Of a stretch of DNA of 64,000 bases, positions 17,809 to 27,689 are shown in pieces. This DNA comes from CAZTTH01 sp964615975 (lineage in GTDB: Bacteria > Verrucomicrobiota > Lentisphaeria > JABSQK01 > JAJFLO01). Location: assembly GCA_964615975.1 (NCBI GenBank), contig CAZTTH010000003.1:1-64000 (forward strand), in the 5' to 3' direction. Within the stretch, counting starts at the first letter, position 1, and each line of letters begins with the position of its first letter. Below the pieces are notes generated by a model. The model saw only the letters and a list, made by a program, of their open reading frames with translations, was not told where the DNA came from and searched no databases. The translations under genes were made by a program, and so were the position numbers.

Positions 17809-18769
17809 GTTCAAGCAGCTGTCTTTCGCCTTCGGCCAAATCAATTTTTTCTACATAAGCGCCCGCGGCCGTCACATGTCCGCCGCCCCCCAGTGCCTTA
17901 GCGATTTCATTCACCGGCACATCAGGATGAGATGAACGCAGCGAAAAGCGGACCCCGCCTTCGACCTTTTGCATCCGGCAAACAATTTTTGGACCCTTGA
18001 TGACACGAACACTGTCAATCAAATCCTCGGTCTCCTGCCAATCAACATGATATTTGTCCAGCAGTTCCTGGGTCAGAAAGAAATACGTCATTTGATCATT
18101 GCAGGCAAAGCGCAGGTTTTGCAGGATTTCAGCTTGAAGTTTCAGCAATGCGACCGGTTCACTGAAAAAAACTTCCTGCATGACACGCTGTTGATCCGCT
18201 CCCTGTTCCATGAGCCATGCGGCGGTATGGTGAGTGGCTTCAGTGGTGTTGTTAAAGCGAAATCCCCCGGTATCAGTCGTGATGCCAAGCAGCAGCAGGG
18301 TGGCGGCACGAGGATCCATCGGCAAACTGTTTTTTTGGCAAAAATTGGCAACGATTTCCGCCGTGGCCGCGGCATGTGCGTCAATATGATGGATAACACC
18401 ATAGCGCGTATTATCGATATGGTGATCGATATTGGCGGCAGCCACGGGAAGTTCACCGAAAGGTAAATTATTGGGTATCATGAGCCTCTTTTCATTGGCG
18501 GAATCGACCGCGATGATGGCATCAAATTTGCCCAGATCAAGGGTTCCGCCAATCCTCAATTCCGGGGGCATGAAACCGCGATAACGCCGCGGAATGGGTT
18601 CCCCGATGTAAGGATAACCGGACAATCCCATATTTTGCAAACAATGGTACATGCCCAGCAGCGATCCCAGAGCATCGCCATCGGGGCGCTGATGAGTGAG
18701 AAGTAAAAAGGATTTCCGGGCAGTGATCCAGGAGAATAATTGAATCAGATCGAGGGATTGGCGGTTCAT
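17786..18769 (-). CDS. nrnA: DHH/DHHA1 phosphoesterase, NrnA-like (oligoribonuclease / pAp phosphatase)
   Basis: A 327-residue DHH-superfamily protein. The metal sites are THQRPDGDALGS near the N-terminus, AVDSA, and NIDHHIDN with the DHH triad. TTDTGGFRF follows, and the DHHA1 domain ends in KALGGGGHVTAAG, which binds substrate. NrnA degrades 2-5-mer RNAs and dephosphorylates 3'-phosphoadenosine 5'-phosphate. Its start overlaps the rbfA stop (ATGA) and its end overlaps truB, a tight three-gene operon typical of the infB neighbourhood. Confidence 0.92.
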   Translation of the reverse strand: MNRQSLDLIQLFSWITARKSFLLLTHQRPDGDALGSLLGMYHCLQNMGLSGYPYIGEPIPRRYRGFMPPELRIGGTLDLGKFDAIIAVDSANEKRLMIPNNLPFGELPVAAANIDHHIDNTRYGVIHHIDAHAAATAEIVANFCQKNSLPMDPRAATLLLLGITTDTGGFRFNNTTEATHHTAAWLMEQGADQQRVMQEVFFSEPVALLKLQAEILQNLRFACNDQMTYFFLTQELLDKYHVDWQETEDLIDSVRVIKGPKIVCRMQKVEGGVRFSLRSSHPDVPVNEIAKALGGGGHVTAAGAYVEKIDLAEGERQLLEHAQKVLR

Positions 18770-19146
18770 AAATTTGATTCAATTCCTTCATCATCAAGGC
18801 CAGAATTTTCCGTTGCTTCCAATTCGTCAAGAATTTTATAGACCCGGTCGGCGACAGCGAAGCCATCATCCAAAACAAACTGCAACACCGGGGTGTATTT
18901 GATACGAATATTTTGTGCTAATTGGCGTTGCATTTGAATGCGATGTCGATTAATGAAACCCAGCGTCTTTTTCTGCTTTTCAATGGGGCCATAGATACTG
19001 ACTGAAACAATCGCATTATGAAGATCGGGTGAGGTATTCACATTGGTGATGGTAACCAGGCTATCCAGTTCCGGGCTTATCATCCGTTCAAAATAGTCCC
19101 CCAATTCATGTTTAATCAATTCATTTACTCTGAGCATCCGGCGCAT
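18766..19146 (-). CDS. rbfA: 30S ribosome-binding factor RbfA
   Basis: A 126-residue RbfA: the N-terminal RMLRVNELIKHELGDYF helix, the single KH-type core (LVTITNVNTSPDLHNAIVSVSIYG) and the conserved VLQFVLDDGFAVADRVYKIL. It helps mature the 5' end of 16S rRNA in the 30S subunit. AGGAG lies upstream of the ATG, at a longer than usual spacing. It overlaps nrnA by four bases. It follows infB but is separated from it by 383 bases, longer than usual for this pair. Confidence 0.93.
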   Translation of the reverse strand: MRRMLRVNELIKHELGDYFERMISPELDSLVTITNVNTSPDLHNAIVSVSIYGPIEKQKKTLGFINRHRIQMQRQLAQNIRIKYTPVLQFVLDDGFAVADRVYKILDELEATENSGLDDEGIESNL

Positions 19147-19529
19147 AACGTATTGTCACTCCTATCACGAATGAGATTTTGGGTATTATTTAATCAAACC
19201 TGGGTATGCCAGAAAACCAACTGGAGATTGGTGATCCCGGGCAGGAAAAAAAGTAAAAATGGTTTATCGGCGCCGGTCCAAATACTTCTTCATAAATGAG
19301 GGTAAGTGATACCAACTATCAATGATCCCTAAAGGATATATAACCACATCCCGCACGCAGGACTAGGTGGGCTTGCCAGAAAGGAGCATTTAAGCGTCAA
19401 TTCCCATGCCGCCCCCATCTCTAATCAGTTGATTCATGGAGTTTGCGCTTGAGGCTTACTTGTGAGTCCGATGGTTAAAGAAGATTGCGCATTCGGCGCC
19501 AGGTTTCAGGTAAATCCTGCAACCAGGCT
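19147..19529. other. Intergenic spacer between infB and rbfA
   Basis: A 383-base gap in an otherwise compact operon. I see no ORF with recognisable motifs, no RNA gene and no clear hairpin terminator. It may carry a second promoter for rbfA-nrnA-truB. Confidence 0.4.
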
Positions 19530-21743
19530 TTACAGAGTAGCGGTGAATTCCTTGTATTCATAGACGTCGATTATATCGCCGGTTTCGAAATCCGCAAAAT
19601 TATCCAAACGAATCCCGCATTCAAATCCTTGTTTAACTTCCTTGACATCATCGTAAAATCGCCGCAGATTGGAAATGGAACCGTTGTAGATTAATTCTTC
19701 GTTGCGAAAAACCCTGGCCTTGGCGCCAACCCGGACCAACCCTTTCTGGACTGAACACCCACACACCTTGCCGCCCTTGGAGAGTTCAAATATTTGGAGA
19801 ATCTGACATTTACCAAGGCTGGATTCGCGTAATTCCGGATCCAACATGCCTTCCATGGCTTCTTTTATTTGTTCAACCATCTCGTAGATAATGCTGTACA
19901 ACCGGATTTCCACTCCGTTGCGATTGGCCAGACCGTTCACACCGGGATTTACGCGCACATGGAAACCGGCAATTACGGCATCCGTCGCCGCAGCCAATAA
20001 GACATCATTGTCGGAAATCGCGCCGACGCCACAATGGATGATATCTAGTTTAACCTTGGGCGATTCCTGTTTTTTCAGGGCACTGACAATCGCTTCTCCG
20101 GTGCCCTGCACATCGGATTTGATGATCAACTTTAATTCCTTGCGTTCTTCTTCCTTGATTTGTCGGAATAAATCATCGAGACTGGTTTGGCGCCGGGGCT
20201 GCAACTGGGTTTCCCTGAGCCGATTCAAACGTTCTTCGGCCAGCCGTTTTACTTGTTTTTCGTCATCACAAACAACCAGTATGGCGCCGCATTCCGGAAC
20301 CCCTTCAAGCCCAACGACCTTGACCGCCTGGCTGGGACCGGCGTGTGAAATCTTTTTGCCGGTTTGATCGATCAGGGCTTTTACCTTGCCGGTGTGATGG
20401 GTGCATAAAATGTTGTCCCCCACCTTGATGGAACCGTTTTTGACCAGGATGTTAACGGTCGGCCCCAATCCCTGTTCCAATTGAGCTTCGATAACAACGG
20501 CCCTGCCGGGCAAATCGGGATTGGCTTTCAATTCGAGAATTTCGGCTTCCAGCAATATCCGGTCAAGCAATTGATCGATCCCCTGTCCGGTAATCGCGGA
20601 GACTTCAACCACCCCGGTGGTTCCGCCCCACTCTTCATGCGTCAATTCATGCTTTTGCATGTCCGTCAGCACGCGCATGGGATCAGCGGATGGCAGGTCC
20701 ATCTTGTTTATCGCAACAATAATCGGTACCTTGGCCGCTTTGGCATGATTCAATGCTTCGATGGTTTGAGGCATGAAGCCATCATCGGCAGCAACTACCA
20801 GTATTGCGATATCGGTGGCACTGGCGCCGCGCGAACGCATGGCCGTAAATGCTTCGTGACCGGGAGTATCAATGAAAGTGATGGCGTGGTTATTCCATTC
20901 AATGCTCGAGGCGCCGATATGCTGGGTTATCCCTCCGGCTTCTTCGGTGGTTATATTCGATTTTCGAATCCGATCCAGCAAGGATGTCTTGCCATGATCG
21001 ACATGACCCAAAACCGTCACGATCGGAGGTCGGGGGCTCTTGTGTTCATCGGGATAGACGGTGTATTCAGGATCGAGAGCAGTGACAACCACAGGCGCAG
21101 CAAGCGCTTGTTTGTCACGCTTGTCGACAGTTAAACGAAAGCCATATTTTTTGCAAATCGATTCTGCAGCTGAAACATCAAGTGATTGTGAAATGGCCGC
21201 GAAAACATTCATCTTCATCAGTTCATGGATCAATTCATTTGGTTTAACCTTGATGGCTTCGGCAAGATCCCGCACAATAATTGGCGTTTTCAAATGCAAC
21301 TCTCTGATTGCCCCTGTCCCCGCTGGCGATTTTTCGCTGGCTGATGATTTCCTGGCTTCGCGGATTTCCTGATGGGCACGCCCGGGAGGGGGAATTTTTT
21401 CCACTTCATCCGTGCGGATTTTATGCTCGGCCTTCGGTTTGCGGATGGTTTCGATCGGGCTGTATTTGTCATCGACATCGTCGCTGAGGTATTTGATCAC
21501 TTTATGGCTGGTAGCTATCGCCTTGATTTCCGGGATGGGCTTGGCCTTGGGCTTGATGACATCATCTTCAACATCAGCGAAATGCATTTTGACAAGCTCA
21601 ACGGTTTCCGGATCAAGAGCAGAGAGATGCGAACTGACGCTCACCCCTTCCTTTTGCAAATATTCAATAAGGGCAGCACTGGTCATATTGAATTCTTTTG
21701 CCAGTTCATGGACTCGTACTTTGTGTTCAGTTTTCGCGGTCAT
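19530..21743 (-). CDS. infB: Translation initiation factor IF-2
   Basis: A 737-residue IF-2. The N-terminal IF2_N module (1-55: VRVHELAKEFNMTSAALIEYL) is followed by a short basic linker. A second IF2_N-like segment lies at about 150-205 (TPIIVRDLAEAIKVKPNELI). The GTPase has G1 GHVDHGKT (246-253), G3 DTPGHEAF, G4 NKMD and G5 SAITG, followed by domains II-IV (C-terminal FECGIRLDNFADFETGDIIDVY). The linker is shorter than in many bacteria. It brings fMet-tRNA to the 30S subunit. It lies 80 bases after nusA in the same direction. Confidence 0.97.
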   Translation of the reverse strand: MTAKTEHKVRVHELAKEFNMTSAALIEYLQKEGVSVSSHLSALDPETVELVKMHFADVEDDVIKPKAKPIPEIKAIATSHKVIKYLSDDVDDKYSPIETIRKPKAEHKIRTDEVEKIPPPGRAHQEIREARKSSASEKSPAGTGAIRELHLKTPIIVRDLAEAIKVKPNELIHELMKMNVFAAISQSLDVSAAESICKKYGFRLTVDKRDKQALAAPVVVTALDPEYTVYPDEHKSPRPPIVTVLGHVDHGKTSLLDRIRKSNITTEEAGGITQHIGASSIEWNNHAITFIDTPGHEAFTAMRSRGASATDIAILVVAADDGFMPQTIEALNHAKAAKVPIIVAINKMDLPSADPMRVLTDMQKHELTHEEWGGTTGVVEVSAITGQGIDQLLDRILLEAEILELKANPDLPGRAVVIEAQLEQGLGPTVNILVKNGSIKVGDNILCTHHTGKVKALIDQTGKKISHAGPSQAVKVVGLEGVPECGAILVVCDDEKQVKRLAEERLNRLRETQLQPRRQTSLDDLFRQIKEEERKELKLIIKSDVQGTGEAIVSALKKQESPKVKLDIIHCGVGAISDNDVLLAAATDAVIAGFHVRVNPGVNGLANRNGVEIRLYSIIYEMVEQIKEAMEGMLDPELRESSLGKCQILQIFELSKGGKVCGCSVQKGLVRVGAKARVFRNEELIYNGSISNLRRFYDDVKEVKQGFECGIRLDNFADFETGDIIDVYEYKEFTATL

Positions 21744-21823
21744 TTTCGTTCTCTCTTCTTTAGTTCCTTCAACAGTGGCTCATTGCTTGTCCGACTGAAT
21801 AATACTTCGATACTAATGACGAA

Positions 21824-23059
21824 TCAGGAAACAGCGACGCTGATCGCCTTGGCGGTTTCAGCATCAATTCCTTCAATCATCATGAAATCCTCAATGCTTG
21901 CAGCTTTCAACCCTTCAATCGACAAAAAACCATTGTTTACCAATATTTCCGCGATCTCATGGGAAATGCCCGGAAGTTCGGCTAAATGATCGATGGCATG
22001 TTTGACTTTTTCTTCGAAATTGTGTTCCTTTTTCTCCTCGATCTTGCGAATGTCTACTTTCCACCCTGTCAATTTTGAGGTTAAGCGCGCATTCTGCCCG
22101 TGTTTGCCAATAGCCAGAGATAATTGATCCTTGTCAACAGTAACGATTACCCGATGATTTTCCTGATCAATCTCCATGGTTTTAATCGTCGCTGGTTGCA
22201 GCGCATTGGTAATGAAGATGCTATTATCCGGATCCCAACGAATAATATCAACCTTTTCGCCACTAAGTTCGCGCACGATGGTTTTAACCCGTGAACCGCG
22301 CAATCCGACGCACGCGCCGACCGGATCAACATTTGAATCCGAACTGTGTACGGCGATTTTACTTCGGTAACCTGGTTCCCGGGCGACTGCCTTGATAACC
22401 ACAATTTTCTCCGCAATCTCCGCCACTTCCCGTTCAAACAGACACTTGACCAGTTCCGGCGCGGTGCGGGATACCACTAGAATCGGACCATGGCGGTTGG
22501 CATTGACTTCACTGAGAATGCAACTGATGTGATCGCCAATCCGGTAATCTTCATTTGGAACTCGTTGGTGCGGATTGAGGACCCCTTCGGCACGACCAAA
22601 ATTGATAATGACTTCACCTTTATCCAAACGGCTTACCGTACCATAGAGCAGATCTCCTACCTGCCCGGAAAATTCATCTTGAATCTTGGTCTTTTCCGCC
22701 TGCCGCAACCGTTGTAGTAATCCCTGCTTGGCAGTTTGCGCCGCGATCCGGCCGAAATTACGCGGCGTTACCTCCCAATCCACTTCCTCGCCCAACTCAA
22801 CTTCGGGAAATTTGATTCGCGCCTGGCGCCATTCAATTTCCTTTTCAGGATTAACTACCTTCTCGACAACCGCCAATCGGGCAATGGCTTGTATGTCACC
22901 GGTTTTGGGATTCAAGGTTACGCGCAAATCATTCACCGGACCGACTGCCCGCCGGGCGGCTGTAACCAATGATTCTTCAATCATTTTGGTGACCATTTCT
23001 CGTTCCAGGCCGCGGTCGCGCTCGAGATAATCTAATACTGCAATTAGTTCATTATTCAT
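21824..23059 (-). CDS. nusA: Transcription termination/antitermination factor NusA
   Basis: A 411-residue NusA. The N-terminal RNA-polymerase-binding domain (1-125) is followed by an S1 domain (GDLLYGTVSRLDKGEVIINFG), KH1/KH2 (VGACVGLRGSRVKTIVRELSGEKVDI; LAIGKHGQNARL) and a short C-terminal helix-hairpin-helix segment (ELPGISHEIAEILVNNGF...). A good ribosome site, GAGAGGG, lies five bases before the ATG. In most bacteria rimP lies immediately upstream; here the upstream gene is a Sel1-repeat protein ending in its own terminator, so nusA starts a new transcript. Confidence 0.97.
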   Translation of the reverse strand: MNNELIAVLDYLERDRGLEREMVTKMIEESLVTAARRAVGPVNDLRVTLNPKTGDIQAIARLAVVEKVVNPEKEIEWRQARIKFPEVELGEEVDWEVTPRNFGRIAAQTAKQGLLQRLRQAEKTKIQDEFSGQVGDLLYGTVSRLDKGEVIINFGRAEGVLNPHQRVPNEDYRIGDHISCILSEVNANRHGPILVVSRTAPELVKCLFEREVAEIAEKIVVIKAVAREPGYRSKIAVHSSDSNVDPVGACVGLRGSRVKTIVRELSGEKVDIIRWDPDNSIFITNALQPATIKTMEIDQENHRVIVTVDKDQLSLAIGKHGQNARLTSKLTGWKVDIRKIEEKKEHNFEEKVKHAIDHLAELPGISHEIAEILVNNGFLSIEGLKAASIEDFMMIEGIDAETAKAISVAVS

Positions 23060-23127
23060 GTTGCCCTCTCTACCATCGGCTTCAGTTTTAGAAGCGCGGA
23101 AGCTATTATATCAATCTACAATTACCG

Positions 23128-23155
23128 AAAAAAAAAGCGGGTCTAATGCCCACTT
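23128..23155 (-). terminator. Rho-independent terminator after the Sel1-repeat gene
   Basis: Read on the minus strand: AAGTGGG, a seven-base loop, CCCGCTT with one G-T pair in the stem, and then a run of nine T. It lies 60-90 bases after the stop of the Sel1-repeat gene (23218) and 70 bases before nusA, so it separates the two transcripts. Confidence 0.75.
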
Positions 23156-23217
23156 AACGAAAAAAACCTACCTCAAATTGGATATCGGCGTAAAATATAG
23201 TGTAATAATATATGAAA

Positions 23218-24585
23218 TCAATCTTGAATGAAGAGCTTTTGCGGGACATTGCCCAAGGCAGAGTCTTGGAGGGCGGCGGCCCGCCGCAATAATTCATCGG
23301 CGCCCGCCTTGTCCACAGGGACTCCATGGCCATTAAGTTTACATAACCCGGCAGCACGCAACGCACGGGGATGGTCATGAGCAGCAGCTTTCATATACCA
23401 TTGACAGGCAAGCTCTAAATTCGGCTCTGTCCCGCGCCCCGTTTCAAGCAAAATTCCCATTTGATACTGGGCGTTGACATCCCCTAGTTCAGCGGCCTGC
23501 TGAAAGTGTGATAATGCCTTGGCATCATTCTGCGCCACCCCTTTTCCCTGAGCATAACAGACACCCATATTGTAGATGGCAATGGGAGATGATAACGCCG
23601 CGGCTTTTTCATACCAGGAGAAGGATTCCGCCAAATTCAAACCCACCCCTTTTCCCTGAGCATAACAATGCCCCAGGTTTACCATGGCATCAGGATAATT
23701 CAATTGCGCCGCTCTGGTATACCACTTGATGGCCATATCCGTATCTTTCTTAACCCCGATTCCTTCTTCATAACAATACCCTAATTTGGCTTCAGCTTCT
23801 GGATTGTCCTTGGTGGCAGCTTCCCACAAATGTTCGATCATTTTTTTCAGATCCGTACCGATCTCGGGAATGTTCCCGCTGTAACATTCGGCAAGCAGGA
23901 GATGCGCTATGGGATCGCCGGTTTGGGATGCGGATTCCAGGTATCTGAGAGCTTGCCGCGCATTGCGTTCAACTCCTTGCCCCTGAATCAACAATTTGCC
24001 ATATTCCCTCATGGCGCTGGGATTGTTATTGAGCGCTGCCATTTTCAAGTATTTTTCCGCTTCCACGAATTTTCCCATCTGCAGATAGAGCATCCCGGCA
24101 TTGCGTTGAGCCGGGATAATTCCCTGATCCGCAGCAGCAGTATAAAGTAACGCGGCGCTGGACATATCCTTTTCAAGACCGACACCATACTCGTAGCATT
24201 GAGCCAGATTGAATTTCGCCAATGGCAGATTTTGTTTGGCGGCCTGGGTAAACCAATAGACTGCTTCGACCTCGTCCTTGGGCGCTCCTAAGGCCCCTTT
24301 GAAATATGCCGTGCCTAATTGCAATTGGGCATTGGGATTACCGGCTTTCGCCATTTTTTTCATTGCTTCAAATGGTTTTTCTGATTTTATCTTATTGACA
24401 TCGGATGAACCCGGAAGGCTTGGCGGTGTCCCCGGAACTGTGGATGATATCCCCTCATCGGATTGCTTGTTATTTTTATTTTTGGCGGATACAGAGGGCA
24501 GGCTGATGCTGACACTCCAAGCCAAGATCATAGGCCAGAGCAGGGAGTTGATTGTGACATTCCAGGTTTGGGTAAAATGATTCAT
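23218..24585 (-). CDS. Secreted Sel1-like (TPR-type) repeat protein
   Basis: About 455 residues from the ATG at 24585. The N-terminal signal peptide ends near LPSVSA. After a low-complexity stretch rich in Asn/Lys and Ser/Pro there are about nine to ten Sel1-like repeats of 36 residues with the A-x-x-x-LG-x-x-Y/C...GVxxDxxxAxxWYxxAA pattern (for example LGYCYEEGIGVKKDTDMAIKWYTRAA). Such solenoids scaffold protein complexes in the periplasm or on the surface. Partner unknown. It is divergent from the DUF4159 gene across about 115 bases. Confidence 0.88.
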   Translation of the reverse strand: MNHFTQTWNVTINSLLWPMILAWSVSISLPSVSAKNKNNKQSDEGISSTVPGTPPSLPGSSDVNKIKSEKPFEAMKKMAKAGNPNAQLQLGTAYFKGALGAPKDEVEAVYWFTQAAKQNLPLAKFNLAQCYEYGVGLEKDMSSAALLYTAAADQGIIPAQRNAGMLYLQMGKFVEAEKYLKMAALNNNPSAMREYGKLLIQGQGVERNARQALRYLESASQTGDPIAHLLLAECYSGNIPEIGTDLKKMIEHLWEAATKDNPEAEAKLGYCYEEGIGVKKDTDMAIKWYTRAAQLNYPDAMVNLGHCYAQGKGVGLNLAESFSWYEKAAALSSPIAIYNMGVCYAQGKGVAQNDAKALSHFQQAAELGDVNAQYQMGILLETGRGTEPNLELACQWYMKAAAHDHPRALRAAGLCKLNGHGVPVDKAGADELLRRAAALQDSALGNVPQKLFIQD

Positions 24586-24699
24586 AAGATTTTTATTTGC
24601 TGTTGCCAGAACCAAAAGTTGTAAAGTTAATTCTAAATCCTAATGTTGCGATCTTTAATACGGATGATCACATTCATACTGACAAGATTTCTTTTGCCC

Positions 24700-25749
24700 A
24701 TGACCAATTACAATTCAATTATGAAGATTCTTTCTCCACTCATATTTCTTTTACTGCTGCCCATGATCAACGGTCTCAGCTTGTGGGGTTCAGCGGCAGA
24801 CATAACCGATGGAACCGCAAAATCACCCTCTATCCCGATCAAAAAAGCCGGGTTTAATAATGTGGTGATTGCGCAATTGATACAGGGAAAAACCATTCGT
24901 CAAAGCTATCCCGAAGCATTGTCATCTCTGTTGGCTGAAATCAATAAAAAGACAACGATAAAAATCGACCCTGAACCGGTAATCATTACTTCATTTGAAG
25001 ATCCGGACCTTTTCAAATATCCATTTATCTATATCAATTTCGCGGATCGTTCAGATTGGTCTTTCACCACGCTTGAACAACGTCAGCTTAAAGCCTATCT
25101 CGAACGGGGTGGTTTCATTTACATCGACGCTGGAATTAATGCCGAGTTCCTGCGGAAAAACGTTAATTATGGTCAACATCATAGTTTTGCTGATTGGGAA
25201 GTAACCCCGGAGATCCAAAATGCGTTCGCCACCATTTTTCCTGGCCAAGAATTTGGTCCTTTAAACCGTGATCACCCACTGTTTAATGTGTTTTATCAGG
25301 GACTGCCGGATCCGACTATTCTCCCCGACACTGTACGAGATTATGTGGTTAGTGAAAAGTGGCCGGAAGGCACATATTCGATGATGGGATTGAGCGTGAA
25401 AGGCCGAATCACCGTGCTCGCCTCGCCCATTATTTCAATGGGTTGGGGTAAAAATCAATTAGGAAATTGGTCCACTACCATTCGATTCCGGGTTTTAGAG
25501 AGCAGTTCGGGTTTGGCTGACTATCTCCAAACCGCCGCTTATAGCGGAGACCGGTATGAGGTCAGACGTGAAGATGGCGAAATCGATATCGTGTACTGCC
25601 AACGAGAGGCGTTGCCTGCCTGGGTGAATGAGCCTGAAAATCGCTGGCGAGTTTATCGTTATTATCAAAGTCGAGAAATCAGTGATTACGCCCATGAGTT
25701 TTACACCCAGCTGGGGTTTAACATCATCTTCTACGCGATGACACATTAG
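24700..25749 (+). CDS. DUF4159 domain protein, exported
   Basis: About 350 residues. An N-terminal hydrophobic segment (MKILSPLIFLLLLPMINGLSLWGSAA) fits a signal peptide; starts at 24700 or 24721 are better than 24643. The body matches the DUF4159 family. It is a glutamine-amidotransferase-like or ThuA-like fold with FKYPFIYINFADRSDWSFTTLEQRQLKAYLERGGFIYIDAG, and later RDHPLFNVFY and a GWGKNQLGNW segment. The family often sits in operons with MoxR, BatA-like and von Willebrand proteins, none of which are here. Function unknown. It is the first gene of a plus-strand run that continues with HtrA and Hsp70. Confidence 0.8.
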   Translation: MTNYNSIMKILSPLIFLLLLPMINGLSLWGSAADITDGTAKSPSIPIKKAGFNNVVIAQLIQGKTIRQSYPEALSSLLAEINKKTTIKIDPEPVIITSFEDPDLFKYPFIYINFADRSDWSFTTLEQRQLKAYLERGGFIYIDAGINAEFLRKNVNYGQHHSFADWEVTPEIQNAFATIFPGQEFGPLNRDHPLFNVFYQGLPDPTILPDTVRDYVVSEKWPEGTYSMMGLSVKGRITVLASPIISMGWGKNQLGNWSTTIRFRVLESSSGLADYLQTAAYSGDRYEVRREDGEIDIVYCQREALPAWVNEPENRWRVYRYYQSREISDYAHEFYTQLGFNIIFYAMTH

Positions 25750-26019
25750 ATTATTAAGGCGGAAGACCGGTCTTGATAAATGGTTATGGCCAGCACTAAG
25801 TTCTTGAAATTATAGCAGCTGAAAGCGCAACTTAACATACTCGCTCTGGAGCAGGCAGTGAGGGATGAAACTGATAGCCCAGTATATGCGCATGCTCTGA
25901 CCTGCGATTTCCCGGAGGTGAGATTGCGAGGGCGGAAAAGACCCTTATGGTTAGGGCAACATATTTGGTGCGGAATCCCTCATGCCGCTCGTAAAACTTT
26001 AATATCGATAAATACCTTG

Positions 26020-27552
26020 ATGAAGTTTAATCTGAATATAATGCGCAATTATTTCTCCCTGGTTTTTCCCTGGCTTGGATGCTTGGTTTTTATCTCCCTT
26101 TCTTCCGCGGCAACGGCTCGGGATGGTGAAACGGATCAGATTCGCAGATCTCTGGTCAGATTGGTCGTCACCTCACAAACCCCCGATTATCAAAATCCCT
26201 GGAATCCCGGCAACCTCGGCGGCGGGGTGGGCAGTGGCTTCATAATCTCAGGCAATCGCATTATGACCAATGCCCATGTGGTGAGTGATGCCCGCTTCAT
26301 CAGCATCGATAAAGATAGTGATCCGCAAAAATATATTGGTCGGGTATTGCATATCGCTCACGACTGTGATCTCGCGTTGTTAACCGTCGATGACCCAAAA
26401 TTTTTTGCAGATACCAGCAGCCTGGAGTTTGATGACATTCCGGAACTGCACTCGACCGTGACTGTTTATGGATATCCAATTGGCGGCGAGCGGATGTCCG
26501 TAACTCGCGGGGTAGTATCACGAATTGAATTCCGAGTCTATGCGCATTCGGGACTCGATTCGCACTTGACTATCCAAATCGATGCCGCAATCAACCCCGG
26601 TAATAGCGGAGGACCGGTACTGCAGGATGGAAAAGTTGTCGGAGTTGCTTTTCAGGGGTTTAGCGGCGCAGTCGCGCAAAATACCGGTTACATGATTCCG
26701 GTGCCAGTGATTGCTCGTTTGCTTAAGGATGTGGAAGATGGACATTACGATGGGTATGTTGAACTGGGGGTATCCTATATGAATCTGCTGAATCCTGCTT
26801 ATCGCAAAGCAATGGGAATAAGCATGGACATCGCTGGAGTAGCAGTAACCAAGGTGCTTCAAGCCGGTTCCGCCAATGGGGTGTTGCATCCGGGAGATAT
26901 TCTCCTGAAAATCGATGGCTACGCGCTCACCAATGATGGACATATCGTCATCAATAAAGACTATGTGCAAATGGAAGAAGTGGTGGAAAGAAAATTTCAT
27001 GGAGATAAAGTCAGCTTCAATTTACTGCGCGACGGCAAACCCGTCACTGAAACGGTGACCCTCAGGGGCGCATGGCCATACGGAATGATGGCAAATCAAT
27101 ACGATAAAAAACCTGAATTTGTTCTTTTTGCCGGATTATTATTTCAACCCATGACCCGCAATTTCCTTAGTGCCTATAAAATCAACGATCCCGAGCTGAA
27201 CTATTATTTCAACATGTTTGTTGCCAATGAGATTTACTTGGAACGTCCGCAAATCATTGTCCTCAGCACATTTCTTCCCGATCCGATCAATACCTATTGG
27301 GGAGAATTCCTGCAAAAAATCGTCGATGAAATCAATGGCCGGAAAATCAAGACCATTGAAGATGTAGCGGCGGCATTTGCCGCCACACGGGAGTATTATA
27401 TCATTAAACTTTTGGGAGAAGGCAAACCAATCGTCATCGAAGCAGTTCAGGTCGCCGCTGCCCGCCAGCGCATACTGGCACGCTATGGCATTTCTCTGGA
27501 ACAATATCTTGCCCTGAATCAAGAGCATAATTTTGACCAGAAAATCCCTTAA
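26020..27552 (+). CDS. HtrA/Deg-type periplasmic serine protease
   Basis: About 510 residues from 26020; the frame opens further upstream without homology, and ATG 26041 is an alternative. A signal peptide ends near SSAATA. The trypsin-like triad is visible as His in TNAHVV, Asp in HDCDLALL and Ser in NPGNSGGP. A PDZ domain follows (VTKVLQAGSANGVLHPGDILLKIDG). A C-terminal region of about 140 residues resembles the second, Do-like PDZ of plant-type Deg proteases (FAGLLFQPMTRNFL...). It should degrade or refold damaged envelope proteins. It lies between DUF4159 and Hsp70-like genes, consistent with stress or proteostasis work. Confidence 0.9.
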   Translation: MKFNLNIMRNYFSLVFPWLGCLVFISLSSAATARDGETDQIRRSLVRLVVTSQTPDYQNPWNPGNLGGGVGSGFIISGNRIMTNAHVVSDARFISIDKDSDPQKYIGRVLHIAHDCDLALLTVDDPKFFADTSSLEFDDIPELHSTVTVYGYPIGGERMSVTRGVVSRIEFRVYAHSGLDSHLTIQIDAAINPGNSGGPVLQDGKVVGVAFQGFSGAVAQNTGYMIPVPVIARLLKDVEDGHYDGYVELGVSYMNLLNPAYRKAMGISMDIAGVAVTKVLQAGSANGVLHPGDILLKIDGYALTNDGHIVINKDYVQMEEVVERKFHGDKVSFNLLRDGKPVTETVTLRGAWPYGMMANQYDKKPEFVLFAGLLFQPMTRNFLSAYKINDPELNYYFNMFVANEIYLERPQIIVLSTFLPDPINTYWGEFLQKIVDEINGRKIKTIEDVAAAFAATREYYIIKLLGEGKPIVIEAVQVAAARQRILARYGISLEQYLALNQEHNFDQKIP

Positions 27553-27689
27553 CCCTCTTGTTCACGGCGCCACATATTGACCACATGCGATCGTAGCTGC
27601 ACGCACTTTCCCTCCTGCCATTCACACCAAATTAAAAGATTAATTCACCAAAATCATCATTTTATTTCCTCTCACCTTCACTGACAATC

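Noticed and set aside
17809..17844. TTG start extending TruB upstream
   Set aside because: The extra residues do not match TruB N-termini, and an ATG at 17808 gives the normal start just before the conserved GGILLVDKP.
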